A DNA stretch of 64,000 nt from Gemmatimonadota bacterium (GCA_009838645.1 VXRC01000049.1:496001-560000), one strand, 5' to 3'; positions 18,671 through 27,230 are shown, numbered from the stretch's first letter. The notes: a model not told the origin generated them from the letters alone. Made by a program: numbers and translations.

Positions 18671-20029
18671 ATGAATCGCAATGAAGGCCCTGCTGACGAA
18701 GCGTCGATCGGCCGGATTGAATCGGACGGCACTGCAATGGGCGACACGGGAAGCCGGCGGCGGTTTCTCAAGGGCGGTCTCGCGGCGGCGGCCGGTGTGG
18801 CGGCGACCTCCATGTGGGACGCGACGGCGGCGTTGGCACAGGAAAACGAAGCGGCTGCTCCCGGTCCGCCCGACAGGATCGACGACGAAGCCTACTGGGA
18901 GAAGGTCCGCGCGCAGTTCCACCTGAATCCCGATACCATCTATCTGAACAACGGGACCCTCGGGCTGTGTCCGAAACCGGTCACGCAGGCGGTCTACGAC
19001 GGGTACGTATATCTCGCGGAAGCGGGCAGCGAGGGAAGGTCCCAACTGTGGGACGAAGTGGAGGCAAGCCGGAAGACGGCCGCCCGGTTTCTGGGGGCGG
19101 ACGAGCGTGAAATGGTGCTTACCCGGAACGCTACACAAGGACTGAGCGTCATCGCGAACGGGATTCGGATGGAACCGGGGGACGAAGTGCTCATGACTTC
19201 GGATGAGCACATCGCGGGCATCCAGCCGTGGACGCGCCGAGCCCGGCGATTCGGCATACACGTCAACCAAGTTCAGATCCCCAGTCCGCCGAAGAGCAAA
19301 CAGGAAGTGGTGGACCTGTTCGAACAGGCGCTGACCCCGAGGACGAAAGTGGTTTTCTTCTGCCACGTCACCCGCGGCCCCGGCCTGCTCTACCCGGTCA
19401 GGAATCTGTGTGACATGGCCCGCGAGAGGGGAATCGTGTCGGCCGTAGACGGCGCCCAGACACCCGGAATGACCCCCGTCAACCTGCATGAGATGGGGTG
19501 CGATCTCTTCGCCACGAGCCTCCACAAGTGGGCGCTGACCCCCTCCGGCACCGGTTGTCTGTACGTTCGGGAGGGATTCCAGGAGACCTTCTGGCCCACG
19601 TCCGACGGCAACGGCCCGTGGGACGACCGGGAACAGCAACTCTGGCGCATTGGCCCACACGGCACGTACGAGAGACCCATCCGGGCCGCGATAAAACCCG
19701 CGTTGGATTTTCTCGATTCCATTGGAATGGACGCGATTTACGCCCGCGACCGCATGTTGTCCGACTATCTGAAGGAACAACTCATGGAGATGCCCGGAAT
19801 CAGCCTGGGGACCTCCACGGACCATGCGCTGTCGAGTCCCGGAATCACTTCCTTCGGCGTCGAGGGATGGGACACCTCGCTTCTTCGAGGCATCCTCCGA
19901 GGAAAGGCCGGCATCGTCGTGAGCCGGGACCAGAGACGGTCACACGATATGATCCGGGTATCCACGCACTTCTACAACACGCCGGCGGAAATCGATCGAC
20001 TGATCGAGGTGATGAAGGAAATATTGTAG
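18671..20029 (+). CDS. Tat-exported class V aminotransferase-fold PLP enzyme
   Basis: The 452-residue protein has a twin-arginine signal: S-R-R-R-F-L-K-G-G followed by an Ala-rich hydrophobic stretch (about residues 23-55). The catalytic part is a class V PLP fold (cysteine desulfurase/isopenicillin N epimerase-like) with the Schiff-base Lys in T-S-L-H-K-W near 280 and the phosphate-binding T-R-N-A-T-Q-G near 152. Export by Tat fits a cofactor-containing enzyme folded before export. AGGAG precedes the ATG. The reaction is unknown. Confidence 0.85.
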   Translation: MNRNEGPADEASIGRIESDGTAMGDTGSRRRFLKGGLAAAAGVAATSMWDATAALAQENEAAAPGPPDRIDDEAYWEKVRAQFHLNPDTIYLNNGTLGLCPKPVTQAVYDGYVYLAEAGSEGRSQLWDEVEASRKTAARFLGADEREMVLTRNATQGLSVIANGIRMEPGDEVLMTSDEHIAGIQPWTRRARRFGIHVNQVQIPSPPKSKQEVVDLFEQALTPRTKVVFFCHVTRGPGLLYPVRNLCDMARERGIVSAVDGAQTPGMTPVNLHEMGCDLFATSLHKWALTPSGTGCLYVREGFQETFWPTSDGNGPWDDREQQLWRIGPHGTYERPIRAAIKPALDFLDSIGMDAIYARDRMLSDYLKEQLMEMPGISLGTSTDHALSSPGITSFGVEGWDTSLLRGILRGKAGIVVSRDQRRSHDMIRVSTHFYNTPAEIDRLIEVMKEIL

Positions 20030-20033
20030 TCGA

Positions 20034-20079
20034 CGGCCGGTGTTGCTGCCGGCCGGAACCTCGTGGGATCAGATCCCGC
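20034..20079. terminator. Two G+C-rich hairpins between convergent genes
   Basis: CGGCCGG (20034-20040) pairs with CCGGCCG (20049-20055), and a second stem around GGGAT/ATCCC spans 20063-20079. They sit between the convergent PLP-enzyme and kinase genes and may stop transcription from both sides, though neither has a T-tract. Confidence 0.4.
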
Positions 20080-20090
20080 CGTCTCCGCGG

Positions 20091-21020
20091 CTAGTCTCTG
20101 TCGTTGAAGTGCTCCGACCTACGATCTCGCAAGAAATCCAACGCACTGCGTAAATCCGGAATCCCGGTTCGTCCCCCGAGCCGGGTGCAGTTCAGGGCGG
20201 CGACGGCCGATGAGAACACCGACGTCTTCTCAAGACTCCATCCCTGCAGCAGACCGAATGTGTATGCGCCGTGGAATACGTCGCCCGCGCCGGTCGTATC
20301 GACGACCTCCACGGAGAACGCCGGCGTGTGGAAAGACCGGTCTCCTGCCAGCGTGTAACTGCCTTCTTCTCCAAGCGTTACGACCGTGACGGACGATCCG
20401 TAACCGGCCAAGGACTTCGTGGCCGTTGCAGGATCTGCCCTGCCGGTCAGCGCTTCGGCGAACACCCGCGAAGCAATCAGGTAATCCGTCGCCCGCAGCA
20501 GATCCTCGATGTCTTGCGGGCGGGACAGGCTGTCCGCGTCCAGCACCACGGGCACGCCGGCGTCATGCGCAATACGGGCGGCGGCCAGTGCGGCCTGCCG
20601 GTCCGTAGTGTCGAGATGAAGGTACCTGGCGGCGGTGATCATTCCGGTGGGTATTTCAGAAGGGGACATTTCAACAGTCGTCCCGCCGGCCATAATGGTT
20701 CGCTGCCCGGTCGATTCATCGACGAGAATCATGCTGACGGGGGTCGTTGCACCGGCCTCCACGATTAAATGGGCCGAGTCGACCCCGTACTCGTCGAATT
20801 CCTCCTTCACGGCGCGGCCCGCCATGTCGTTTCCGACTTTACCCACGAAGGCGGTGGACACCCCCAGTTTGGAAAGCGTGACCAGTGCGGTGGAGACCAT
20901 CCCGCCGCCTTGCTGGGTCGAGTCGCTCATCCAGATCTGGTCGTCCTGGTCCGGCAGGTGAGGCACGATACCCAGGAAGTCCAGGCAGGCGCATCCCAGG
21001 CCGACGACGTCATGGGTCAT
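20091..21020 (-). CDS. PfkB-family carbohydrate kinase
   Basis: The 309-residue protein is a ribokinase-like sugar kinase. The N-terminal G-G-G-x-x-x-T-A-L substrate segment (signature 1 region) lies near residue 38. The C-terminal signature D-T-T-G-A-G-D-V-F-H-G-A-Y has the catalytic Asp and anion hole near 245. Length matches ribokinase, fructokinase or KDG kinase. It is followed on the same strand, 45 bases upstream, by a GH32/43-like gene, so a fructoside or related sugar is possible but unproven. Confidence 0.9.
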   Translation of the reverse strand: MTHDVVGLGCACLDFLGIVPHLPDQDDQIWMSDSTQQGGGMVSTALVTLSKLGVSTAFVGKVGNDMAGRAVKEEFDEYGVDSAHLIVEAGATTPVSMILVDESTGQRTIMAGGTTVEMSPSEIPTGMITAARYLHLDTTDRQAALAAARIAHDAGVPVVLDADSLSRPQDIEDLLRATDYLIASRVFAEALTGRADPATATKSLAGYGSSVTVVTLGEEGSYTLAGDRSFHTPAFSVEVVDTTGAGDVFHGAYTFGLLQGWSLEKTSVFSSAVAALNCTRLGGRTGIPDLRSALDFLRDRRSEHFNDRD

Positions 21021-21034
21021 CTTCTGCTCCCTGC

Positions 21035-21079
21035 ATCAACTTCTCGTCAATCAACCTCTGGTCAATCATTCCCTCGACA
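21035..21079 (-). repeat. Three 15-bp tandem units covering the 3' end of the GH-like gene
   Basis: Units at 21035-21049, 21050-21064 and 21065-21079 are degenerate copies. The last contains the final codons and stop of the GH32/43-like gene; the other two run into the spacer before the kinase gene. Confidence 0.8.
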
Positions 21080-21992
21080 CGTGAATGCCCGTTTCATCCG
21101 CGAAGGCCGGTAGTGGGTCCGAAATGCCGCTCTCTGCTTCCAGGCCCTCGGTACCCAGCAGAAACCAACTTCCGCCGTGCTCGACGAGCTGGCTGGCATA
21201 GAAGCGGCCGGGCGGCGCTTCGGGCATGATCTCCCCCGTGCCATGAATCCTGAACGGACCCAGCGGCGAATCGCCCACCATGGCATAGTCGGTGCTTCTG
21301 AAGGCATGACCGGGGAACCGGTCCTTGAAGGAAGGCGACAGCCAGAAATCGTGGGTACAGAAGACGAGATACCAGCGGCCTTCGATGAAATAAACCTGGG
21401 GCACTTCCATTTCCTCGGTCATCTGGTCGTGTTCCGGCGGCGGGAGGCATTCCCAGTGGACCATGTCAGTCGACCGGGCGATGCCGACGCTGCCCCGTTC
21501 GGCCACGTCCCCGTCGGTGCGCCGCGCGCAGACATACTGGAGGACACTGTCGCCCGTGTCCAGGAGGAAGGGGTCCCGCCAGTGGGTGAGCTGCCGCTGG
21601 CCGGTCGATTCGATCTCGTAGTGGGCGGGGTCGGCCACCGAGGTGGGGTTTTCGGGGAGTTTGCGCCAGGTAACCAGGTCATCGGAAACGGCCATGCCCA
21701 CGCGCTGGACAAAGGCGGTCTCGTGCTTGTGGCCGGTATAGGCCATCCAGTACTGCCCGTCGCGCCGGATGACGCTGCCGGTCGCCAGGGACTTGCCGTC
21801 CCACGCGTCCGGTGGACCCGGTTCGAGCGCCGTGCCCCGGTATTCCCAGTGCGCCAGGTCATCTGAAACGCAGTGGTCGATTCTCCAGCCGGCTTTCCGA
21901 TCCAGGGGCATGGCGAGAAACCAGGCATGAACGGTTGCATCGTCGGCAAAATACCATGCATCGCCGATGCGGTGGCCCTCGAGTCTGAACAC
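21066..21992 (-). CDS. Five-bladed beta-propeller glycoside hydrolase-like protein (GH32/GH43 type)
   Basis: The 308-residue cytosolic-looking protein shows repeated strand motifs of the GH32/43/68 clan: S-D-D-L-x-H-W, S-D-D-L-V-T-W and S-T-D-M-V-H-W blades. H-W-R-D-P near residue 158 corresponds to the R-D-P motif of GH32, and E-V-P-Q near 217 occupies the place of the E-C-P acid/base motif. It could act on beta-fructosides or other glycosides, or be a non-catalytic relative. It may be co-transcribed with the PfkB kinase. Confidence 0.75.
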   Translation of the reverse strand: MFRLEGHRIGDAWYFADDATVHAWFLAMPLDRKAGWRIDHCVSDDLAHWEYRGTALEPGPPDAWDGKSLATGSVIRRDGQYWMAYTGHKHETAFVQRVGMAVSDDLVTWRKLPENPTSVADPAHYEIESTGQRQLTHWRDPFLLDTGDSVLQYVCARRTDGDVAERGSVGIARSTDMVHWECLPPPEHDQMTEEMEVPQVYFIEGRWYLVFCTHDFWLSPSFKDRFPGHAFRSTDYAMVGDSPLGPFRIHGTGEIMPEAPPGRFYASQLVEHGGSWFLLGTEGLEAESGISDPLPAFADETGIHVSRE

Positions 21993-22094
21993 GTCAGGTA
22001 CTCCGTGGCATGGATTATCCGGTCCTGGATCGCGATGGAGCGAGGGAGTGCGAGCAAATTAACCCAACGGACGCCGGCGTCAAGCCCAATTCAA

Positions 22095-22123
22095 TTGACA
22101 GGTTCCGTAGGCAGCCCTACCAT
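22095..22123 (+). promoter_or_regulatory. Candidate sigma-70 promoter
   Basis: TTGACA at 22095-22100 and TACCAT at 22118-22123 are separated by 17 bases, about 100 bases before the class V aminotransferase start. The -35 is perfect and the -10 matches four of six positions. Confidence 0.5.
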
Positions 22124-22225
22124 TTCTCGACGATCAGGGATGGATGCTGCAATGTCCATCCATTATACCGGCCAGAATGAGGCCGGACCACGAAATGCCA
22201 CCCGAAGCCACAAGGAACTCATTCC

Positions 22226-23398
22226 ATGTCACTGACCGCAGACGTACGGGCCATGCTGCCCGACCTGGATGGATACGCGTATTTCCAGACCAGCGGGTTT
22301 TCTCCCAAACTGAACCCCGTCGTCGATGAAGTCGTCCACTGGCTGAAGTTCCAGAGCCGGGGTCCCGCCCTGCCCTTCGTCGCCGGGCGGATCGAGGAAC
22401 TGAAGCGGGATATCAGGGGCAAGGTCGCCCGTACCGTCAACGCCACGCCGGAAGAGATCGTCATGACGGAGAATACCACGATCGGCATCAATATCGTGGC
22501 CAACGGCATCGACTGGAAACCGGGCGACAACGTACTGCTCACCAACCACGAGCATCCGGGCAACCGGCTGACCTGGTACAACCTGACCGGGCGGTACGAC
22601 GTGGAACTGCGGTTCGCGCCGATGTACAACGACCTCGGCAGAACGCTCGAAGAAATGGACCGCCTGATCGACGGCCGCACGCGGCTCGTCAGCGTCAGCC
22701 ACGTCTCGAGACGCACCGGACTGCGCCTGCCGGGCCGGGCAGTCTGCGACCTGGCTCACGAAAAAGACACGCCCGTCCTTTTCGACGGCGCGCAGTCCTT
22801 CGGGGCCATACCGATCGACGTGCGCGCGATGGACTGCGACTTCTACAGCTTCTGCGGACACAAATACACCATGGCGCCGCAGGGCACCGGGGGCCTGTTC
22901 ATCCGCCGGGACCGCATCGACTGGCTCAAGCCGAGCTGGATCGGGTCACACTCGCAGAAGTCCTTCGACCAGGAAGGCCACATGGACCTGCACGACGAGG
23001 CCCGGCGATTCGAGTTTGCCACGCGGAGCGTGCCGGACCAGGCCGGATTCGGCAAGGCCCTGGACATCTGGGACGGGCTGGGGTGGGAAGCGATTTTCGC
23101 GGGCATCGCGGCGTACACCGACCGGATGAAGGCCGCCTTGCTCGAGGTCCCGGGACTGGTGCTGGAAACGCCGGCGTCCTACGACGATTCATCGGGCATC
23201 GTTACTTTCCACGTGCCGGGCCTGGAGGCGGGTCCCCTGTCGGAGAGCCTGCAGCAGCATGAGAAAGTGCTGGTCTCCCCGCTCGAATTCGCGGCGGAAA
23301 GCACCCGTGTATCGACCCACGTATTCAATTCGGACGAGGACCTGGAGCGGCTGACGACGGGGATCCGGAGGGTACAGCGAGAGGGGCTGGACGCCTGA
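22226..23398 (+). CDS. Class V aminotransferase-fold PLP enzyme (cysteine desulfurase-like)
   Basis: The 390-residue protein has T-E-N-T-T-I-G-I-N near residue 75, the PLP-contacting F-D-G-A-Q-S-F-G near 190, and the Schiff-base Lys in F-C-G-H-K-Y near 213. The active-site Cys loop typical of housekeeping IscS is not evident, so it may be a lyase, epimerase or specialised desulfurase. It is a cytosolic relative of the Tat-exported enzyme at 18671. No Fe-S assembly genes are adjacent. Confidence 0.88.
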   Translation: MSLTADVRAMLPDLDGYAYFQTSGFSPKLNPVVDEVVHWLKFQSRGPALPFVAGRIEELKRDIRGKVARTVNATPEEIVMTENTTIGINIVANGIDWKPGDNVLLTNHEHPGNRLTWYNLTGRYDVELRFAPMYNDLGRTLEEMDRLIDGRTRLVSVSHVSRRTGLRLPGRAVCDLAHEKDTPVLFDGAQSFGAIPIDVRAMDCDFYSFCGHKYTMAPQGTGGLFIRRDRIDWLKPSWIGSHSQKSFDQEGHMDLHDEARRFEFATRSVPDQAGFGKALDIWDGLGWEAIFAGIAAYTDRMKAALLEVPGLVLETPASYDDSSGIVTFHVPGLEAGPLSESLQQHEKVLVSPLEFAAESTRVSTHVFNSDEDLERLTTGIRRVQREGLDA

Positions 23399-23407
23399 AG
23401 AACCCGC

Positions 23408-24502
23408 CTACCGGAACCAGTCGTAGTTGAGCCCCAGCGAACGGTCTTCAAGGGGCAAATCGACGCGCACGCCGCCCCGCGCGGAGGAGCGTTTCAGGGC
23501 GATCTCCACTTCCAGCGCCATGACGACCCTGCGGCCCGAGTTCTTGGGCTCGTCCAGCTTCCCTGCCAGGCAGTCCATCACGTCGTTCAGCGAATACACA
23601 CCGCCATAGGGAGGCACGAACTGGGGACCCGGCCAGGGTACCTCCACCCGGTAGGGCCGGCCTTCCACCTCCATCTCCTCCCATCGCTGCCAGCCCGTTG
23701 GGAAATCGTAGGCCAGGTCGCCTTTGCTACCGTGCAGGCGCACGCCCGGCGCGCCCTTTCGAAAATGCACCACGAGGCCGCTTTCGGTCACCAACATGCC
23801 CTGACCCATGAATTCGTCGCTTCCCGATTCCCGCCGCGGTACATCGCCGGTTCCGATTACCCAGGCCGGTTCGCTGTCCACGAAATAGGACCAGTTCTGA
23901 TGCTGGGCGAAGGGCCCCGGGGCCTCGATCGACAGCAACTCTCCGATGCCGCCGTCGCGCACCAGGGCGCCGGCACGGGCGAAAGATGGATGGGTGGTGG
24001 CGATCGCGCCGCAGCTCAACGGCACGCCCGCTTCCGCGCAGGTCCGTACCATCCGGTCCGCTTCCTCCAGCGTATGGGCCATAGGTTTCTCGGTGAAGAT
24101 CCCCTTCGCGCCATGGTGAACGGCGAGGCAGGTGAAATCGGCGCGATGCTTGGTATTCGTCGCTACAGCTACGATGTCCGGTCGTTCGATGGCCAGCATG
24201 TCCCCGGCGTCGTCATAGAGGGATACGACGCCGTACCGTTCCCGGAAGGCGCGCAACCGTTTCACGTCCCGCTCCGCCGCCGCGACCAGTTCGACGTCCG
24301 GGCGGTCCCACAGCGCTTCGGCGTAGGAGGAAGGCAGCCCCTCCGTGCCCGGGTTTTCGTGGTAGTGGAAGCGCCGGTGGATGTTCAAATCGGGCGTCGG
24401 ACGATCGATGTCGTCCACATCCCACACGCCGGTCCTCTGCGCGAGATCGTACAGCATGCCCATCCACCCGAGACCGATGAGTCCTGCCCGGTACTTTGCC
24501 AC
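23408..24502 (-). CDS. Gfo/Idh/MocA-family oxidoreductase
   Basis: The 364-residue protein has an N-terminal Rossmann fold (G-L-I-G-L-G-W-M-G) and the E-K-P-M-A motif carrying the catalytic Lys, then the alpha/beta C-terminal domain. These NAD(P)-dependent enzymes oxidise or reduce sugars, inositols and related polyols. I place the start at the GTG at 24502, because AAGGAG (24509-24514) precedes it by six bases; an upstream ATG at 24535 lacks such a site and would overlap the Ldh2 gene. It is the last gene of an aldolase-dehydrogenase-oxidoreductase run. Confidence 0.9.
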   Translation of the reverse strand: MAKYRAGLIGLGWMGMLYDLAQRTGVWDVDDIDRPTPDLNIHRRFHYHENPGTEGLPSSYAEALWDRPDVELVAAAERDVKRLRAFRERYGVVSLYDDAGDMLAIERPDIVAVATNTKHRADFTCLAVHHGAKGIFTEKPMAHTLEEADRMVRTCAEAGVPLSCGAIATTHPSFARAGALVRDGGIGELLSIEAPGPFAQHQNWSYFVDSEPAWVIGTGDVPRRESGSDEFMGQGMLVTESGLVVHFRKGAPGVRLHGSKGDLAYDFPTGWQRWEEMEVEGRPYRVEVPWPGPQFVPPYGGVYSLNDVMDCLAGKLDEPKNSGRRVVMALEVEIALKRSSARGGVRVDLPLEDRSLGLNYDWFR

Positions 24503-24531
24503 GGAATGCTCCTTCGTGATAAGCGGATTCG

Positions 24532-25533
24532 TCAAAACGGCAACGGAACGTCCAGTCGCTCGCCCATCTCCCGTACGGTACGCTGTTCGATCTCGCCGAA
24601 CCGGATGCCCTGCTCCCGGTGGAGTGCCATACGTTCCTCTTCAATCGCACCGGGTAACAAGGCCTCGTCATATCCCGGCATGGGCTCGTAGGTTTCTCTC
24701 ACATCCCTTACGAAACGATCCACTTCCTTTTTGAAATCCGCCGTGGGAATCACCGTTTCGGTGTGAATGGCCAGAACCATGCCGCCGTGACCCGCGCCCG
24801 GCCACCGGACCTGTACCTCATCGGCCTCCGGCAGCGCGGCGCCGGCCAGCGCGCATCCCAGGACCGTGGCGACCGCCCCGTAACCGATGCTCTTGAAGAA
24901 GGCGGCCGGTATGCGGGACAGGAGATCGTCGAATTCGGGCGAATGCTGGTAATCGGCCAGGATGCGCGTGGCCACGTCCTGCACGATCGGAGGCTCGTCG
25001 CCGGCCGGAATCCCGAAGCAGAGCGGCGGATTGCCGAAGTAACCGATCTGGGGCTTCGGGTCCTGGCCGCGGGCATCCCCCATGTTGCGGTAACCCTGGA
25101 CCGAGAATCCGATGCAGCCCGACTCCATGCACATGCGGGTGTAGTGGCCCGCCGATCCATAGTGCCCGATATGCCGGGCCAATCCCATGCCCAGTCCGGT
25201 TTCACGGGCCTTTGCGATGGCGCCTTCCGTCGCATCCACCATGGGCCAGTACCCGAGCGTGCCGTCGCCATCCACGATGACGGAAGTAGGCGATTCGGCG
25301 ATGACCCGCACACTGGGCCGTGGATTGTGATGCCCCTCGGCGAAGGATCGCGTATAGCCGGATGCCGCGCGGACCCCGTGGCTGCGAACGCCTCTGAGGT
25401 CGGAGTTAACCAGCAGCCGGCTGATGATCGAGGCATGGTGGCCCGACAAACCCACCTTCTCGAAACAGGCCGTCGTGAAAGCCAGCAGGGATGTTTCATC
25501 GACATGGATGTATGCTTCCGGCGGACGGTTCAT
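24532..25533 (-). CDS. Malate/L-lactate dehydrogenase family (Ldh2) oxidoreductase
   Basis: The 333-residue protein belongs to the Ldh2/YlbC/AllD family of NAD(P)-dependent 2-hydroxyacid dehydrogenases, which do not use the classical Rossmann fold. Typical segments are D-L-R-G-V-R-S-H-G-V near residue 45 (containing the catalytic His) and a glycine-rich G-H-Y-G-S-A-G-H-Y near 122. AAAGGAAC lies seven bases before the ATG. Between an HpcH-type aldolase and a Gfo/Idh/MocA gene, it probably handles a sugar-derived 2-keto/2-hydroxy acid. Confidence 0.88.
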   Translation of the reverse strand: MNRPPEAYIHVDETSLLAFTTACFEKVGLSGHHASIISRLLVNSDLRGVRSHGVRAASGYTRSFAEGHHNPRPSVRVIAESPTSVIVDGDGTLGYWPMVDATEGAIAKARETGLGMGLARHIGHYGSAGHYTRMCMESGCIGFSVQGYRNMGDARGQDPKPQIGYFGNPPLCFGIPAGDEPPIVQDVATRILADYQHSPEFDDLLSRIPAAFFKSIGYGAVATVLGCALAGAALPEADEVQVRWPGAGHGGMVLAIHTETVIPTADFKKEVDRFVRDVRETYEPMPGYDEALLPGAIEEERMALHREQGIRFGEIEQRTVREMGERLDVPLPF

Positions 25534-25588
25534 CGATGGTTCCTTTGGATTTGCTGCGGTTGTATTTTCTGCAGTGTACAGGGCCGGA

Positions 25589-26314
25589 TCAGACCACCAT
25601 GGGCGTCTGGAGCACGGTCAGTCCCATGTCGATATACTTCTGCCGGTCCGATGGGTCCAGGAGCGCCAGGCTGACGGCGACGGACGTTCCCTCCATTTCC
25701 CGGGCGACGTGGCGGACGCAATCGTCCAAAGTCCGAAATGGCGGGTTCCGGTACCGTTCGATGTCGTACATGAGATCGTTGGGCCCGAAGGTGAGGACGT
25801 CTACGCCCTCCAGCGCCAGTTTCCGGCAATTGATGACCGCGTCGACCGATTCGAGCTGAAGCCATAGCACGCCCGTGTCGTTCCACCAGGCCGCATACTC
25901 GAGGCGGTCGTCACGACCGGTAATGCCGTGGCGCGCGCTGCCTCCCCAGCTTCTACCGCCGAACTGCGGATAGTAGAAGAAATGGACCGCTTCGCGCACC
26001 GTGGATTCCTCCCTGACTTCGGGAACGAGGATGCCCGCGGGCCCCAGGTCCAGATAGTTCCCGATCAGGTAGGTGTGCCGGGTATGCTTGATGCGCAGGA
26101 TCACCGGCACGTCCAACGCCTCGGCGGAGGCGCAGAAGGAAACGATCCGGTCCTCGCTCTGGGGGCCGTGCTGGCAGTCCACGTTGAAGAAATCGATCTC
26201 GCCCTGCTGCAGATACCGTTCCAGGTCCTCCCGGCCGGAATCCATGGATACCCCCAGGCCGGTCACGATTTCGCCGCTGCGGATGCGGTGTTTCAACGAG
26301 ATGGGCTGGACCAT
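25589..26314 (-). CDS. HpcH/HpaI-type aldolase family protein
   Basis: The 241-residue protein is a TIM-barrel class II aldolase relative that cleaves or forms 2-keto-3-deoxy acids. Visible are V-D-C-Q-H-G-P-Q-S-E with the base His, the R-I-K-H-T region, G-P-A-G-I-L-V-P-E-V with the metal-binding Glu, and Q-L-E-S near the barrel end. The start is the ATG at 26314 with AAGGGAG 10 bases upstream. It leads the run with Ldh2 and Gfo/Idh/MocA genes downstream. Confidence 0.86.
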   Translation of the reverse strand: MVQPISLKHRIRSGEIVTGLGVSMDSGREDLERYLQQGEIDFFNVDCQHGPQSEDRIVSFCASAEALDVPVILRIKHTRHTYLIGNYLDLGPAGILVPEVREESTVREAVHFFYYPQFGGRSWGGSARHGITGRDDRLEYAAWWNDTGVLWLQLESVDAVINCRKLALEGVDVLTFGPNDLMYDIERYRNPPFRTLDDCVRHVAREMEGTSVAVSLALLDPSDRQKYIDMGLTVLQTPMVV

Positions 26315-26337
26315 GGCGTAATGCTCCCTTCTTATCT

Positions 26338-26361
26338 TTACATCTTCGTCTATACCTTCGT
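26338..26361 (-). repeat. 12-bp tandem repeat at the methyltransferase stop
   Basis: The last codons and stop of the methyltransferase (ACGAAGGTATAG) are followed immediately by a 9-of-12 copy (ACGAAGATGTAA), which itself contains a second in-frame stop. Confidence 0.6.
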
Positions 26362-27093
26362 CAGTACCTGAAGTTGTACTGGTGTATCTACACGTATTAC
26401 AGCCGAGGGATGACGCCTCAGGGTTCGTTCGAGGCGGCGCCGGTCCGCGACGGGTATGTGCGCCTTGTCCCACCACCGGGCCCTGCACCGGTCGAACAGT
26501 TCCAGGCTGTCGAAGTAGTGCCGAAATACGAAATCGATGCGTGCACTTGACGCGAGCATTCGGCCGGCGACCGCCTCGGCCACCACCCGGTCCGCGAAAT
26601 GAAAGTCGACGTATTCGCGGGCCAGCGTGGCCACCAGGTTCACTTCATGGGCGACCTGGCAGTATACCTGCTGCCTCGCGTGCCGGCGTTTGCCAAGGCT
26701 TGCTGGGAAATACGGACGGATGTCGACGACCCGGCCACCGGGCTTCAGTACGCGAATCGATTCGTGAAGGGCATGCCCCATGCCCTCTTGTTGCACTCAT
26801 CACAAAGACCACGAGTACAGGGCCAGGTCGAAACTCCGGTCCTGAAAGGGCAGGCGGGACGCATCGGCCACGCCGAAGCGCGCGATGCCGTCCAACCGCT
26901 TCCGGGCATGAGCGCGCCCGACGTCCTCCCCGGCCTGGTCGACTCCGACGATTGATTCGATCCATCCCCTGATCCGGTTCGACAACCGGCCGTCACCGCA
27001 ACCGATGTCGAGGACGCGCGCGCCGGCAAACGGTACGTGCCGCTTGAGTATCCGCGTTTCCCGCCGTTCCGGATCTACTCGAACGCCTTTCAT
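26350..27093 (-). CDS. Class I SAM-dependent methyltransferase with two consecutive in-frame TGA codons (candidate selenoprotein)
   Basis: One reading frame of 247 codons runs from the ATG at 27093 to a TAG at 26350. Codons 98 and 99 (26802-26797) are both TGA. Before them lie methyltransferase motif I (VLDIGCGDGRL), an acidic motif II (VGVDQ) and motif IV (F-D-L-A-L-Y-S-W-S-L). Directly after them lies the canonical continuation (E-S-I-R-V-L-K-P-G-G-R-V-V-D-I-R-P), still in frame and intact to the end. A strong hairpin follows the TGA pair with SECIS-like geometry. Either both TGA codons encode selenocysteine at a site where relatives would carry Cys or His, or this is a young pseudogene. 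TGA is an ordinary stop elsewhere in the window. Substrate unknown. Confidence 0.7.
26767..26787 (-). promoter_or_regulatory. Candidate bacterial SECIS hairpin
   Basis: On the minus strand, AGGGCATG pairs with CATGCCCT around a GGG loop, with an extra G-T pair at the base. The loop begins 18 nt after the second TGA and 21 nt after the first. Known bacterial SECIS elements have a short apical loop with a G in the first two positions, about 16-37 nt after the UGA; this hairpin meets those rules. Confidence 0.55.
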
Positions 27094-27129
27094 GCCTCAC
27101 TCCTGCCTATCATGCCTCACTACCGCCTC
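27090..27129 (-). repeat. 20-bp direct repeat over the methyltransferase start
   Basis: Positions 27090-27109 and 27110-27129 match at 17 of 20 bases. The repeat duplicates the ribosome-binding and start-codon region (G-T-G-A-G-G-C-A-T-G-A), creating a decoy ATG upstream of the real one. Confidence 0.75.
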
Positions 27130-27145
27130 TACTGGTAACAGGCCG

Positions 27146-27230
27146 GACCGGAATTCGAGCCGGGCCGGGTTTTGCGCTGGTCTGGACATCATACCAGTCC
27201 GGATATCAGGTCGGTCCGGAAATCAGCCCA
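27146..27230 (-). repeat. Five degenerate 17-bp tandem units at a gene 3' end
   Basis: Units begin at 27146, 27163, 27180, 27197 and 27214, sharing a G-N-C-Y-G-G opening. The unit at 27214-27230 contains the last codons and TGA stop of the Gfo/Idh/MocA gene. Units 3 to 5 are clearest (GTCYGGANATCA core); the first two are more diverged. Confidence 0.7.

Noticed and set aside
26797-26802. Reassigned genetic code with TGA read as Trp or Gly
   Set aside because: TGA ends many well-supported genes here (for example the ATGA junctions at smpB and the Asp-box gene), so a global reassignment does not fit.
27146-27230. CRISPR array
   Set aside because: The units are directly adjacent with no spacers, the period is 17 bp, and no cas genes are present.
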